The notes beneath the pieces are model-generated. The model did no database searches and was not told the DNA's origin. It saw only the letters and a program-made list of their open reading frames with translations. From assembly GCF_048269545.1 (NCBI RefSeq), contig NZ_JBLXIJ010000016.1, positions 1 to 16,575 on the forward strand: a stretch of DNA of 16,575 nucleotides, given 5' to 3'. The translations under genes were made by a program, and so were the position numbers. Below, in pieces: positions 1 to 7,994 of the stretch (positions within the stretch are counted from its first letter, which is position 1; the number at the start of each line of letters is the position of its first letter). Origin of the DNA: Halpernia sp048269545 (GTDB lineage Bacteria > Bacteroidota > Bacteroidia > Flavobacteriales > Weeksellaceae).

Positions 1-2
1 TA

Positions 3-74
3 ATCTTTAAAGGTATTTCTAGTTCACCTCTGTCTTGTTTATTTAAAGGTATTAATTTTATAGAAGTAAAGTAA
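3..74 (+). CDS. Probable 3' end of an unrecognised gene (starts before the window)
   Basis: This frame is open from the left edge to a TAA at 72-74 and reads a 23-residue tail ending in FIEVK. A strong hairpin follows 4 bases after the stop, as expected for a gene end. I do not recognise the protein. At this length an open frame can occur by chance, and another plus frame is also open from base 4 to about base 60, so this is a weak call. It also contains two copies of TTTAAAGGTATT (6-17 and 42-53), which reinforce the low-complexity look. Confidence 0.3.
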   Translation: MFKGISSSPLSCLFKGINFIEVK

Positions 75-78
75 AGAA

Positions 79-137
79 GGTATTTGTAAAAAAGCCCCGA
101 ATTTATTTTGTGAATAGGGGCTTTCTTCACAAATACC
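79..137. terminator. Two-storey hairpin, probable bidirectional terminator
   Basis: There is an outer perfect 9-bp stem, GGTATTTGT (79-87) with ACAAATACC (129-137). Inside it is a perfect 8-bp stem, AAAGCCCC (91-98) with GGGGCTTT (117-124), closing an 18-base loop. The GC core flanked by A and T runs is typical of an intrinsic terminator. It sits immediately after the probable gene tail ending at 74. No minus-strand gene is seen close by that would use it in the other direction. Confidence 0.6.
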
Positions 138-261
138 CGAACGTTATTAAAATTTTAAAATCCCCACAGTGTTTAGTGTGTAACTTCATAAATCATTTTC
201 AGTCTTTTTAAAATTTAAATAATTCTTGCTAAAATCTCTAGCAATTTTCCACAATTTCAAA

Positions 262-289
262 AAAATTAGTAAATAGTTTTACTAATTTT
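262..289. repeat. Perfect 12-bp AT-rich inverted repeat
   Basis: AAAATTAGTAAA (262-273) pairs exactly with TTTACTAATTTT (278-289) around a 4-base loop. A smaller stem, TTGCTA/TAGCAA (226-231/239-244), lies just upstream. The arms are nearly pure AT, so as RNA this is a modest hairpin. As DNA it has the form of an operator. It lies about 37 bases upstream of the possible radical SAM gene remnant, so it could be an old regulatory site of that gene. Confidence 0.4.
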
Positions 290-325
290 CGCACTTTTAC
301 TTCTTTGTAAAATCACAAATAAGTA

Positions 326-379
326 ATGAATTTAGAGCGCATATAAGAGAAACTGGAAATACTTGCGGATGCAAACTGA
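326..379 (+). pseudogene. Possible N-terminal remnant of a COG4277-type radical SAM protein
   Basis: From the ATG at 326 the frame reads MNLERI, a TAA at 344-346, then EKLEILADAN and a TGA at 377-379. The phrase EKLEILADA just after the start matches my memory of the opening of the 'putative DNA modification/repair radical SAM protein' family, which continues AKYDVSC. The first stop would replace a Tyr codon. Nothing later in the family is visible: the 4Fe-4S CxxxCxxC motif is absent, and the sequence downstream is AT-rich without coding character. It could be a coincidence over about 16 residues, hence the low confidence. Confidence 0.25.
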
Positions 380-456
380 AAATGGCGAAAAATTAAACGA
401 AAAAATTATTAAAAAACAAATCTTTAACTGAAATCATTTTAATTAAAATTCAATCT

Positions 457-490
457 AAAAATATTGAAATCTAAATTTTTCAATATTTTT
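457..490. terminator. AT-rich 13-bp hairpin, terminator-like
   Basis: AAAAATATTGAAA (457-469) pairs perfectly with TTTCAATATTTTT (478-490) around an 8-base loop. More T-rich sequence follows on the plus strand (TTTATTTAG), and the minus side is also flanked by T's. The stem has only one G-C pair, so it would be weak. It may have closed the decayed gene upstream. The rest of the stretch between 75 and 569 shows no supportable gene. Confidence 0.4.
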
Positions 491-569
491 TTTATTTAGT
501 CAAATATTTTCTACTTTTAATTAATGAAAATTTATTGCAATATCTATTAAAGTTCTAAGCAATTTATTG

Positions 570-1220
570 AAAACAATTTTAATTAAATTAAAAAAAAGGG
601 AAGAAAATATTAAAAATGAAAACTTGGATGAATCTGAAATTATTGATATAAAAGAAGAAATAGAAAATAATGAAGTAGGAATTCAAAAAAAAAGGGAAGA
701 AAAAAATCACAGAATATTTTTATGATTTTATGATGATGTTTCTTGCGGTAATATTGGGTTTTTTCTCACAAAGTATTTGAGACAAAATGTCTGACAAAAG
801 CACCGCGCATAATTATTTAGAATCGTGTTGCCCGAATTGAGCAGTTTATTGTCATTTGGACAGGGAAATGCTGTAATTACTGTGAGTACATCCACTTATC
901 AACAAATGGTAAATTCTGGAAGTATGCGTTATTTGGAAAATCAAAAATTAAAAGACAGCATCGCAACGTATAATGATTTGGTGAATAATTTAATTAATTA
1001 TAACGACCGAATCTTAAATACAGAGGATAATAATTTTATAGATGTTGGAAAACTTATAGATGTTCATGATTTTTTTAGAAGTGATAAAATAAGATCTGGT
1101 GAAGATTATCAACCAAAAATGGATTCTTTTACGTTAAATGATGAGCAAAGAAGATATTTAATCAGTTATTTTAAAATATTCTCTGTTCAGTCCACCACAA
1201 ATCATATTTCTGTAAAATAA
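570..1220 (+). pseudogene. Broken gene for a single-pass membrane protein of a Bacteroidota family
   Basis: Three pieces of one protein lie in order. Piece 1 (frame of 570, open to TGA 723-725) is an acidic and lysine-rich cytosolic tail. Removing one A from the 9-A run at 685-693 joins it to piece 2, which reads KKITEYFYDFMMMFLAVILG and continues FFSQSI, a transmembrane start typical of many Flavobacteriia proteins. A TGA (778-780) interrupts piece 2 where family members usually carry Arg (CGA), followed by DKMSDKSTAHNYLES. The frame is lost again near 823, where the spacing suggests an internal deletion. Piece 3 (825-1220, 131 residues, opening with a GTG that is not a natural start) is the soluble part, with MVNSGSMRYLENQKLKDSI. 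Such proteins have short cytosolic tails and extracytoplasmic helical domains of unknown function. With two frame breaks and one stop, decay is more likely than sequencing error. The exact 5' boundary is uncertain because no ATG is seen. Confidence 0.75.
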
Positions 1221-1280
1221 TTATTAACGACAAATACATCTCTCATTAAAATGATAAATGTAGAACTTAAGAAATAGAAA

Positions 1281-1313
1281 AAGCCGTTTCAAAATTTGAA
1301 ACGGCTTCTTTTT
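1281..1313. terminator. Strong bidirectional rho-independent terminator
   Basis: AAGCCGTTTCAAA (1281-1293) pairs with TTTGAAACGGCTT (1295-1307), a 13-bp perfect arm with an almost continuous palindromic centre. CTTCTTTTTT follows on the plus strand. On the minus strand the stem is followed by TTTTTCTATTTC. It lies between the converging pseudogene (ends 1220) and the T9SS protein gene (ends 1347), so it can stop transcripts from both sides. Confidence 0.85.
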
Positions 1314-1346
1314 TCCCAAAAGATTTATACTCTCAGTTGATTCTCA

Positions 1347-4082
1347 TTAGTTTTTGATAATTTTCTTAGTTATTGATGTTCCGTTTTCTAATTGAATTTT
1401 TAAATAATAAACACCTGGATTGTAATTTGATAAATCAATCTGGGAATTATTAAATAAGCTATTTCTAACTTGAATTTGTTTTCCTGAAGCATCAAAAACT
1501 GAAATCAATTTTATATTTTTTGCACCAGAAAAATTGACAATATTTTTAGTTGGATTGGGAAATACATTTAAAGATTCTGCACTCACATCTTTGGTAGATA
1601 AAACAAAATCATTATTTCCTTTCCCAATTGCAAAATCTGAAAAAGAAGTGAGATTCTTATTTGCAACAGAAATTGTGGAACCATTTTGAGTTGCTAAATT
1701 ATAATCTCCTAAAACCGCCCAATTGGAAGTACTATTATCTCTTTTTATAATTGTATAAACTCCAAGAGTCGCTCCTAAATTAGTAGAATTTTGTATTTTT
1801 AAAGTGGCATCATAACTTCCGCCAGTTGGTTGTTGATCTGGAACTATAGAAAACCAACCCCCATTTAATGCACTTGTAATTGTTGTTCCCCCATAATTAA
1901 TGTTTGGAGTTGTTCCAGTAATCGCTCCATTGGTATATGTTGCGGTTAATTTATCTACACCAACTAAATTTTTTGCAGAAATAGTTGCTGTTTGATTTTT
2001 AGAAGAATTACCCAAAGGAAAATCGTATTCACCAGTTGGGTTTATTTTTCTTTCTATCGGTCCACCATAAACAAAATTAGTTGAATTTGCACCCGAAATT
2101 GCGTCTGCGCTGCGATCGTTAATTTTTAAAGTTTTATTATTTAAATTTAATTTTCCTGATACTAAAGTAATTTTAGGAATATTTAAATCATAATAAGAAG
2201 TCAGATCTGTGTTTAATAATATTGAATTAGTAAAAGAATTTCCATAGAAAAAATATGAAGCAGTTCCTGTGAAATTAACATTTCCACTTCCCTTCCATTC
2301 TTTAGAACTAAAACCTTGGAAAAATCCTGCATCTTTTAATACAATTGTTCCTTCGTTTTTAATACCGCCGGCTAAAGTAAGGGAATTAGGAATCGGTACA
2401 GAAACGCCGGATTTTACTTCCAAAGTTCCAGAAGTTGGTGAAGAAAAAGTTGTGGGATAATTTGCAGTGGCTTGATCGAACATTGCTTTTACGGAATTTG
2501 TAGGAACGCCATTTGACCAATTTGTAGCGGAATTCCAATCGGTAGAATTTCCCAACCAACTCGTAGAAGCTATTTTTGGAAAATTTTGAGATTTTGTTTG
2601 TACAACAGCAATGTCACTTCTTAAACTAGGTGACGTGGAATAAATGCCGTAAGCTGTGGTAAGATCTGGTGCAGCATTAAAACCTGTAAGCGTTACAGAG
2701 CCATAAGAAGTTGTAGGCAAAGTAAGTTGCGTATCACTATTTCTGAAATTGGATGTCATCGCGTAAGTATCGTTATAAGCCGTAATATATTCCGGTTGTG
2801 ATCTAAATGCTTTGCCGCCAGTAATAAATTTTGAAAAATTCCAGTCTGTATCTGTTTCTATAATGACACTTGTTGCATTAACTGGATCTAAATTGTACAG
2901 ATAATCGGTTCCCACTCCCACGGTTTCACCCTTAAAAAACTTAGTTGCAAATAATAGTTTTCCATTTGGCAATGCTAAAAATCTCAAACCATTTGTATCT
3001 AGTGCGTAAGGATTATCTTGGACTGAAGTAATATCTTTTGTTTTAATAAAATTAAAATCTTTATCAATTGCAATAATTCCCGAAAAATAATCCTTATAAG
3101 TTGGTCCAAGAGCAACCAACCAATGTGGTAAATTGTTAAAAGGCGCTGCATTTGCCTTAGTTTGTGCCCAATTAAAAGTAATTACTCCGGTTGATTTATT
3201 TACCTGATAATCATTTATAGATCCGTTAAAAGCCTGTGCTTTTACCACATTTCCTGAAGTATTTATTTTTAAAAATGTGCCATTAGTAGTAGTATTTGGA
3301 ACAGCGTAAGAAACGCCATCAAACGTAAACCCTGAAGTTGAAGAAACGCATAAATAAATATTTTCATTATCATCAATAAATTGATCTCCAGAATAACCTG
3401 TTTGCACATTTCCGATGGAGTTTGGAACATTTAAAGCATCTTTCTTCCAAAGCAAATTACCTGAATTATCAAATTTAAAAAGAGGAAAATTTTGTTTGCC
3501 ATCCGTATTTTGATTTGGATTCTGAGCCCATAAGAAAATATTTTTTTGGGGTGAAACGGACAATTTAAAAACACTTGAGGAGATATTTCCCTGCACATCA
3601 AAAGGAATAGTTTTGGCCCACAAAATATCACCTGTAGGATCAAATTTTGCCAAAAGAATTTTATTCAAACCATCAACAACAATTCCATGACCAAGGTCTG
3701 ATGGAATTGCTGTATTTATAATTGCTCCAACGTAGAAATTACCTTCACTATCAGTAGTTACTTTATTAAAACCAAAAGGGATATTTTGATAAGTATGTGT
3801 TACCGTCGGAATTCCAGTTTGTGAATTTATTTTTCCAAAAAAATTTATTTTTCCTGGATAACTTCCAATAGCAGGAGCTGTGTAAGTTGTCCCACCAAAA
3901 TAAACCGCCGCAGATGCTTCACCTGCAAAAGCAATTTCGGATCCATCTGCAGAATATTTCATATATCTAATATCCGCGCCGCCAAGACTTCCTGTATTGA
4001 AAGCCCAATCCCAACCGCCACCAATTTGTGCGTTTATATTGAGAAAAATTGAAACTAAAACTAAAAAAATAAATTTTTTCAT
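1347..4082 (-). CDS. Large secreted protein with T9SS type A sorting domain
   Basis: The protein is 911 residues long when started at the ATG 4080-4082. The frame opens 33 bases earlier, but those 11 residues only extend the signal peptide, and MKKFIFLVLVSIFLNINAQ is a clean Sec signal. Residues to about 490 contain repeated 'G..LW.K' and 'FDNSGNL'-like blades, suggesting a beta-propeller-like fold of the kind seen in Bacteroidota surface proteins. At about residue 509 there is a WLGNSTDWNSATNWSNG module, a common Trp-rich spacer in this phylum. The last 80 residues (from about 833) are a TIGR04183-type C-terminal domain with FPNPTKN, GVYYLKI and a final KKIIKN, which directs export through the type IX system to the surface or medium. 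No catalytic motif is seen, so the function is unknown (adhesin or binding protein is possible). A TATTTTTG box at 4113-4120 could be the -7 element, but no -33 partner is in place. Confidence 0.9.
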   Translation of the reverse strand: MKKFIFLVLVSIFLNINAQIGGGWDWAFNTGSLGGADIRYMKYSADGSEIAFAGEASAAVYFGGTTYTAPAIGSYPGKINFFGKINSQTGIPTVTHTYQNIPFGFNKVTTDSEGNFYVGAIINTAIPSDLGHGIVVDGLNKILLAKFDPTGDILWAKTIPFDVQGNISSSVFKLSVSPQKNIFLWAQNPNQNTDGKQNFPLFKFDNSGNLLWKKDALNVPNSIGNVQTGYSGDQFIDDNENIYLCVSSTSGFTFDGVSYAVPNTTTNGTFLKINTSGNVVKAQAFNGSINDYQVNKSTGVITFNWAQTKANAAPFNNLPHWLVALGPTYKDYFSGIIAIDKDFNFIKTKDITSVQDNPYALDTNGLRFLALPNGKLLFATKFFKGETVGVGTDYLYNLDPVNATSVIIETDTDWNFSKFITGGKAFRSQPEYITAYNDTYAMTSNFRNSDTQLTLPTTSYGSVTLTGFNAAPDLTTAYGIYSTSPSLRSDIAVVQTKSQNFPKIASTSWLGNSTDWNSATNWSNGVPTNSVKAMFDQATANYPTTFSSPTSGTLEVKSGVSVPIPNSLTLAGGIKNEGTIVLKDAGFFQGFSSKEWKGSGNVNFTGTASYFFYGNSFTNSILLNTDLTSYYDLNIPKITLVSGKLNLNNKTLKINDRSADAISGANSTNFVYGGPIERKINPTGEYDFPLGNSSKNQTATISAKNLVGVDKLTATYTNGAITGTTPNINYGGTTITSALNGGWFSIVPDQQPTGGSYDATLKIQNSTNLGATLGVYTIIKRDNSTSNWAVLGDYNLATQNGSTISVANKNLTSFSDFAIGKGNNDFVLSTKDVSAESLNVFPNPTKNIVNFSGAKNIKLISVFDASGKQIQVRNSLFNNSQIDLSNYNPGVYYLKIQLENGTSITKKIIKN

Positions 4083-4191
4083 AATGATTCTGTAATTAAT
4101 TAAATTTAAAAACAAAAATATTTTATTTCTTATAATAAAAAAAATACGACAAATGACGTAATTTTTTAGGAGTTTAGAAGGAATTAAAATT

Positions 4192-4613
4192 TTGAAATTT
4201 TTGAGAAAAGTAAAATTATTTTTGAGATTTACAATTGCAATCAGTTTTTTATCAGCAGTTGCAGATCAATTTGGAATGTAGAGTAATGAAAATTCTGTTT
4301 GGGAAAATTGGGACAATTCCTTAAAATTTACCAAAAAATAAACTAGTGGTTTCTAACTTCTTTAATTTCAACAATTGCAAGTTTTGCAACAGGCGTAGAA
4401 ATTATTTTTGCATTATTTCTAATCATTTTTTATAAAACGGAATTAATTGCAAAATCAATCGTAATTTTTCTTTAGGTTTTTGCAATCTCCATGACCATTT
4501 TCTACGGAAATAAAGGTGTTTTTGACTCTTCCGTTTTCACAGCATCTGCAGCTCCGTTTGCTTTAGATTTAAAAAAAGATAAATGTTTAAAAGTGAATCA
4601 AAGTTTTGAGTAA
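4192..4613 (+). pseudogene. Decayed DoxX-family membrane protein gene
   Basis: The frame starting near 4192 reads KFLRKVKLFLRFTIAISFLS and continues AVADQFGM. It then meets TAG (4279-4281) where the family has Trp, and continues as SNENSVWENWDNSLKFTKK to a TAA (4339-4341). The coding signal shifts by -1 or +2 and resumes around 4353-4365 as LTSLISTIASFATGVEIIFA, with a further TAG at 4473-4475. It then reads VFAISMTIFYGNKGVFDSSV followed by FTASAAPFALDLKKD to the final TAA (4611-4613). The order of segments (SAVADxFG, VWxNWxxFLxYT, the helix ending VxEIxFA, then G.KxxxDxSVFTASAAxFAL) is that of DoxX-like small four-helix membrane proteins. Three in-frame stops plus a frameshift make it non-functional. 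An unrelated-looking but intact DoxX-like gene lies at 11792-12175. Confidence 0.85.
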
Positions 4614-4620
4614 GAAAGAA

Positions 4621-4640
4621 TTATAGTTTTTCAACTATAA
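4621..4640 (+). terminator. Short hairpin after the DoxX pseudogene
   Basis: TTATAGTT (4621-4628) pairs perfectly with AACTATAA (4633-4640) around a TTTC loop, and AATTGTTTT follows. It is 7 bases after the pseudogene's final stop, the right place for a terminator. The stem is short and AT-rich, so the call is weak. Confidence 0.35.
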
Positions 4641-4695
4641 AATTGTTTTAGACTTTACAAAATTCAATTTAATGGTTTTGCTTTCTTTAATTCCG

Positions 4696-4703
4696 TAACT
4701 TTG
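4696..4703 (+). promoter_or_regulatory. Candidate -7 box for the aconitase operon
   Basis: TAACTTTG matches the Bacteroidota -7 pattern TAnnTTTG exactly. The nearest upstream TTG (4678-4680) gives a 15-base spacer, shorter than the usual 19 or so, so the -33 part is imperfect. Transcription from here would give a leader of about 120 bases before the aconitase ATG at 4829. No hairpin or riboswitch-like structure is evident in that leader. Confidence 0.35.
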
Positions 4704-4828
4704 AAAGAAGCATAAATGAATTTCTAAAATTCTAATGTTTATAGCAATTTGATTCTGGAAATTCAATCATTTATAAGTTGTTCTAAAATTAAAAAGTGTT
4801 AATTACTTCACATTAAAAAATCAAAATT

Positions 4829-7615
4829 ATGGAAAAAGATATTTTTCAGGTTAAAAAAAACCTGCAAACTAAAGATGGGAATTATTCTTATTATAGTCTC
4901 ACCGAGTTGCAAAAGCAAGGTTATGAAATTGAGAAACTACCGTTTTCAATTCGGATTCTTCTAGAAAATGCACTCCGTAATTTTGATGACTTTTCAGTGA
5001 CCAAAGAAAATATTGAAACATTATTAAATTGGAAACCAAAAGGAACAGATAAAGATATTCCTTTCAAACCTGCTCGCGTTTTGATGCAAGATTTTACTGG
5101 AGTTCCTGCTGTTGTGGATATTGCGGCGCTACGTGCAGAAGTGGCGAGAAAAGGGAAAAATCCAGATTCTATTAATCCACTTGTTCCTGTTGATTTAATT
5201 ATTGACCATTCCGTTCAAGTCGATTATTTTGGGACGGAAGAATCTTATTCCAGAAATATAGATGAAGAATATCATCGCAATGAAGAACGATACCAATTTC
5301 TAAAATGGGCACAAAATTCTTTTGATAATTTCAGCGTAGTTCCGCCTGGAATGGGAATTTGTCATCAAATAAATTTAGAATATTTATCAAAAGGAGTCAT
5401 CGAAAGAAACGGCGAAGTTTTTCCAGATACTGTTGTTGGGACCGATAGTCATACTCCGATGGTGAATGGAATTGGCGTTGTTGCATGGGGAGTTGGTGGA
5501 ATTGAAGCAGAAGCTGCAATACTTGGACAACCACTTTATTTTATAATGCCCGAAGTAATTGGTTTAAAATTGAAAGGAAAACTTCCTTTGGGTTCCACCG
5601 CAACCGATTTGGTTTTAACTATAGCAAATATGCTCCGTAAATTTGGCGTAGTCGGGAAATTTGTAGAAGTTTTCGGTCCAGGTTTAGATCATCTTTCTGT
5701 TCCAGATCGTGCAACGATTGGAAATATGTCGCCGGAATTTGGTTGTACCATTACTTACTTCCCAATTGATGACAAAACTTTGGAATATATGCGAAAAAGC
5801 AATCGCTCCGAAGCACAAATTTCTTTAGTAGAAAATTATTGCAAAACCAATATGCTTTGGCGAGAAAATGAAGATAAAATAAATTATACGGATGTCTTGG
5901 AATTAGACATCTCAACCATCGAACCTACGGTTGCAGGACCAAAACGACCGCAAGATAAAATTCTTTTAAAAGATTTTAAAAATACATTTATTGATTTATT
6001 AGATTCGGGTTTCAACAGAAAATATATTTCTCAAGAAGACCGAGAAATTGAGAAATCCATCACCAGATTTGATAATGAAGGCGGTGATTTAATAATACCA
6101 GAAGGTGATGCCATAGTTTATGCGGAAGAAATTGAAGGAAAAAATAAAAATGGATTTCAAACCGTTTGGATTACTCGTGGTGATGAAAAATTTATGCTTT
6201 CTGACGGTGCAGTTGCAATTGCTGCCATTACTTCTTGCACCAATACTTCCAATCCTTTTGTGATGATTGGAGCGGGATTAGTTGCGAGAAAAGCCAGAGA
6301 ACACGGCATTGACGTAAAACCTTGGGTAAAAACTTCACTCGCTCCAGGTTCAAAAGTGGTAACCGATTATTTGGAAAAAGCAGATTTAATGAAAGACTTA
6401 GAAGCACTTCAATTCCATTTGGTTGGTTATGGCTGTACATCTTGCATCGGAAATTCTGGACCATTATTACCAAAAATTGCAAAAGCAGTGGACGATTATC
6501 AGTTGATTGTATCTTCAGTTCTTTCTGGAAACCGAAATTTTGAAGCTAGAATTCACCCACAAGTAAAAATGAATTTCTTGATGTCGCCGATGTTGGTGGT
6601 TGCTTATGCCATTGCTGGTCGCGTTGATATTGATTTAATCAATGAACCTTTGAGTTATGATTCCAACCAAGAACCTGTTTTCCTAAAAGATATTTGGCCA
6701 ACTGATGATGAAATTAATGAAATTTTAAGTCGCGTTTTATCGCCAAAAGATTTTGCGAAAAACTACGGAGAAATTTTTGACGGCAATGAAATTTGGAGAA
6801 ATCTCGTAGTTCCGACCGGAAAATTATACGAATGGAATAAAGATTCTACTTACATCAAAGAAATTCCATTCTTCCACAATATTTCAGTGCAACCAGAACC
6901 TTTATCAGATATTCAAAATGCAAGAGCATTGTTGGTTTTGGGCGATAGTGTAACAACCGATCACATTTCTCCTGCAGGTGGATTTAATGAATTTTCTTCA
7001 GCAGGAAAATATTTAATAGAACGCGGCGTGAAAAAAGAAGATTTCAATTCTTACGGATCTCGTCGTGGAAATGATGAAGTGATGGTTCGTGGAACTTTTG
7101 CCAATGTGAGAATTAAAAATAAATTGACCCAAAAAGAAGGCGGTTACACTTCGTTTTTACCAACTGACGAAGAAATGTCGGTTTATGATGCAGCCGTAAA
7201 ATACAAAGAAACGCAAACGCCATTAATCGTTTTAACAGGAAAAGAATACGGAAGTGGTTCTTCACGAGATTGGGCAGCAAAAGGAACGTTTTTATTAGGG
7301 ATAAAAGCAGTTTTAGCAGAAAGTTACGAGCGAATTCACCGAAGCAATTTGATTGGATTAGGCGTTTTACCACTTCAATATAAAGATGGCGAAACCGCAG
7401 AAAGTTTGGGTTTAACTGGAAAAGAATTTTTCACAATCACTGGAATTGCAAATGGCATCAAACCTTTAAAAGAAATCCAAATCAATGCAAAAAATGATGA
7501 TGGAAAAGAAATTAAATTCAGCGTGATTGCACGTTTAGATTCCCTAATAGAAATCGAATATTACAAAAATGGCGGGATTCTTCAATATGTGTTGCGACAA
7601 TTCTTAGAAAAATAA
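4829..7615 (+). CDS. acnA: Aconitate hydratase, AcnA/IRP type
   Basis: This cytoplasmic TCA-cycle enzyme isomerises citrate to isocitrate via cis-aconitate with a [4Fe-4S] cluster. The protein is 928 residues, close to the usual 890-930 of the AcnA/IRP1 class and clearly longer than the 750-residue mitochondrial type. The cluster ligands are visible: Cys470 in SCTNTSNP, and Cys536 and Cys539 in GCTSCIGNSGP, with the same 66+3 spacing as in IRP1. Other family landmarks are IIDHSVQVD (Asp126-His127), VGTDSHTPM, GDSVTTDHISPAG, SRRGNDEVMVRGTFANVR and GSGSSRDWAAKG (from Gly808), the last supplying the catalytic Ser and substrate Arg. No residue looks missing. It is the first gene of an operon with two AhpD-like genes 24 and 13 bases apart. 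The start is set by the ATG with A-rich upstream sequence and family-typical distance to the first domain. Confidence 0.97.
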   Translation: MEKDIFQVKKNLQTKDGNYSYYSLTELQKQGYEIEKLPFSIRILLENALRNFDDFSVTKENIETLLNWKPKGTDKDIPFKPARVLMQDFTGVPAVVDIAALRAEVARKGKNPDSINPLVPVDLIIDHSVQVDYFGTEESYSRNIDEEYHRNEERYQFLKWAQNSFDNFSVVPPGMGICHQINLEYLSKGVIERNGEVFPDTVVGTDSHTPMVNGIGVVAWGVGGIEAEAAILGQPLYFIMPEVIGLKLKGKLPLGSTATDLVLTIANMLRKFGVVGKFVEVFGPGLDHLSVPDRATIGNMSPEFGCTITYFPIDDKTLEYMRKSNRSEAQISLVENYCKTNMLWRENEDKINYTDVLELDISTIEPTVAGPKRPQDKILLKDFKNTFIDLLDSGFNRKYISQEDREIEKSITRFDNEGGDLIIPEGDAIVYAEEIEGKNKNGFQTVWITRGDEKFMLSDGAVAIAAITSCTNTSNPFVMIGAGLVARKAREHGIDVKPWVKTSLAPGSKVVTDYLEKADLMKDLEALQFHLVGYGCTSCIGNSGPLLPKIAKAVDDYQLIVSSVLSGNRNFEARIHPQVKMNFLMSPMLVVAYAIAGRVDIDLINEPLSYDSNQEPVFLKDIWPTDDEINEILSRVLSPKDFAKNYGEIFDGNEIWRNLVVPTGKLYEWNKDSTYIKEIPFFHNISVQPEPLSDIQNARALLVLGDSVTTDHISPAGGFNEFSSAGKYLIERGVKKEDFNSYGSRRGNDEVMVRGTFANVRIKNKLTQKEGGYTSFLPTDEEMSVYDAAVKYKETQTPLIVLTGKEYGSGSSRDWAAKGTFLLGIKAVLAESYERIHRSNLIGLGVLPLQYKDGETAESLGLTGKEFFTITGIANGIKPLKEIQINAKNDDGKEIKFSVIARLDSLIEIEYYKNGGILQYVLRQFLEK

Positions 7616-7639
7616 AATAATTAATTAAAATATTAGATA

Positions 7640-7981
7640 ATGGAAAATCAAGATTTATATCCAATTTCTACGAAAGAATTGGCAGAAAAAAAAGCGGCTT
7701 TAGCACCGAAAAATATAGAAGCGTGGCGTAATTTCAGCAAAACTGTTTTCGAAGCAGGTGCAATTGATGAAAAAACAAAACAATTGATCGCCGTTGCAGT
7801 GGCGCACGTAACGCAATGTCCATACTGCATCAGAGCGCATTCTAAACAAGCATTACGAAAAGGCGCAACCAAAGAAGAAGTGATGGAAGCGATTTGGATT
7901 GCCGCAGAAATGCGTGCAGGAGCGGCTTATGCACACGCAACAATTGCGATGGATGAAATGGAGAAAACGAAAACTCATTAA
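7640..7981 (+). CDS. Carboxymuconolactone decarboxylase / AhpD-like protein, short form
   Basis: The protein is 113 residues, a single all-helical AhpD-fold domain. The signature VTQCPYCIRAHSKQALRKGA places Cys60, Cys63 and His67 in the CxxC...H arrangement used by AhpD for thiol chemistry in peroxide reduction. The preceding segment IDEKTKQLIAVAVAHV and the later EEVMEAIWIAAEMRAGAAYAH are also family-typical. True 4-carboxymuconolactone decarboxylases generally lack the CxxC pair, so a redox or peroxidase-linked role is more likely than aromatic catabolism. It lies 24 bases after acnA, with no terminator between, so it is probably co-transcribed. The natural substrate and electron donor cannot be told from sequence. 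Confidence 0.9.
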   Translation: MENQDLYPISTKELAEKKAALAPKNIEAWRNFSKTVFEAGAIDEKTKQLIAVAVAHVTQCPYCIRAHSKQALRKGATKEEVMEAIWIAAEMRAGAAYAHATIAMDEMEKTKTH

Positions 7982-7994
7982 TTATTTAATTAAA

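Noticed and set aside
4083..4115. Earlier ATG for the large T9SS protein
   Set aside because: Starting at 4115 adds MFLNLINYRII before a complete signal peptide; the internal ATG at 4082 gives the standard form.
4696..4828. Riboswitch or attenuator in the aconitase leader
   Set aside because: The leader is AT-rich with no conserved stem set that I recognise; only the promoter box could be proposed.
7899..7994. Upstream extension of the second AhpD-like gene
   Set aside because: The added 32 residues overlap the previous gene in another frame and are not family-like. ATG 7995 gives a normal length.
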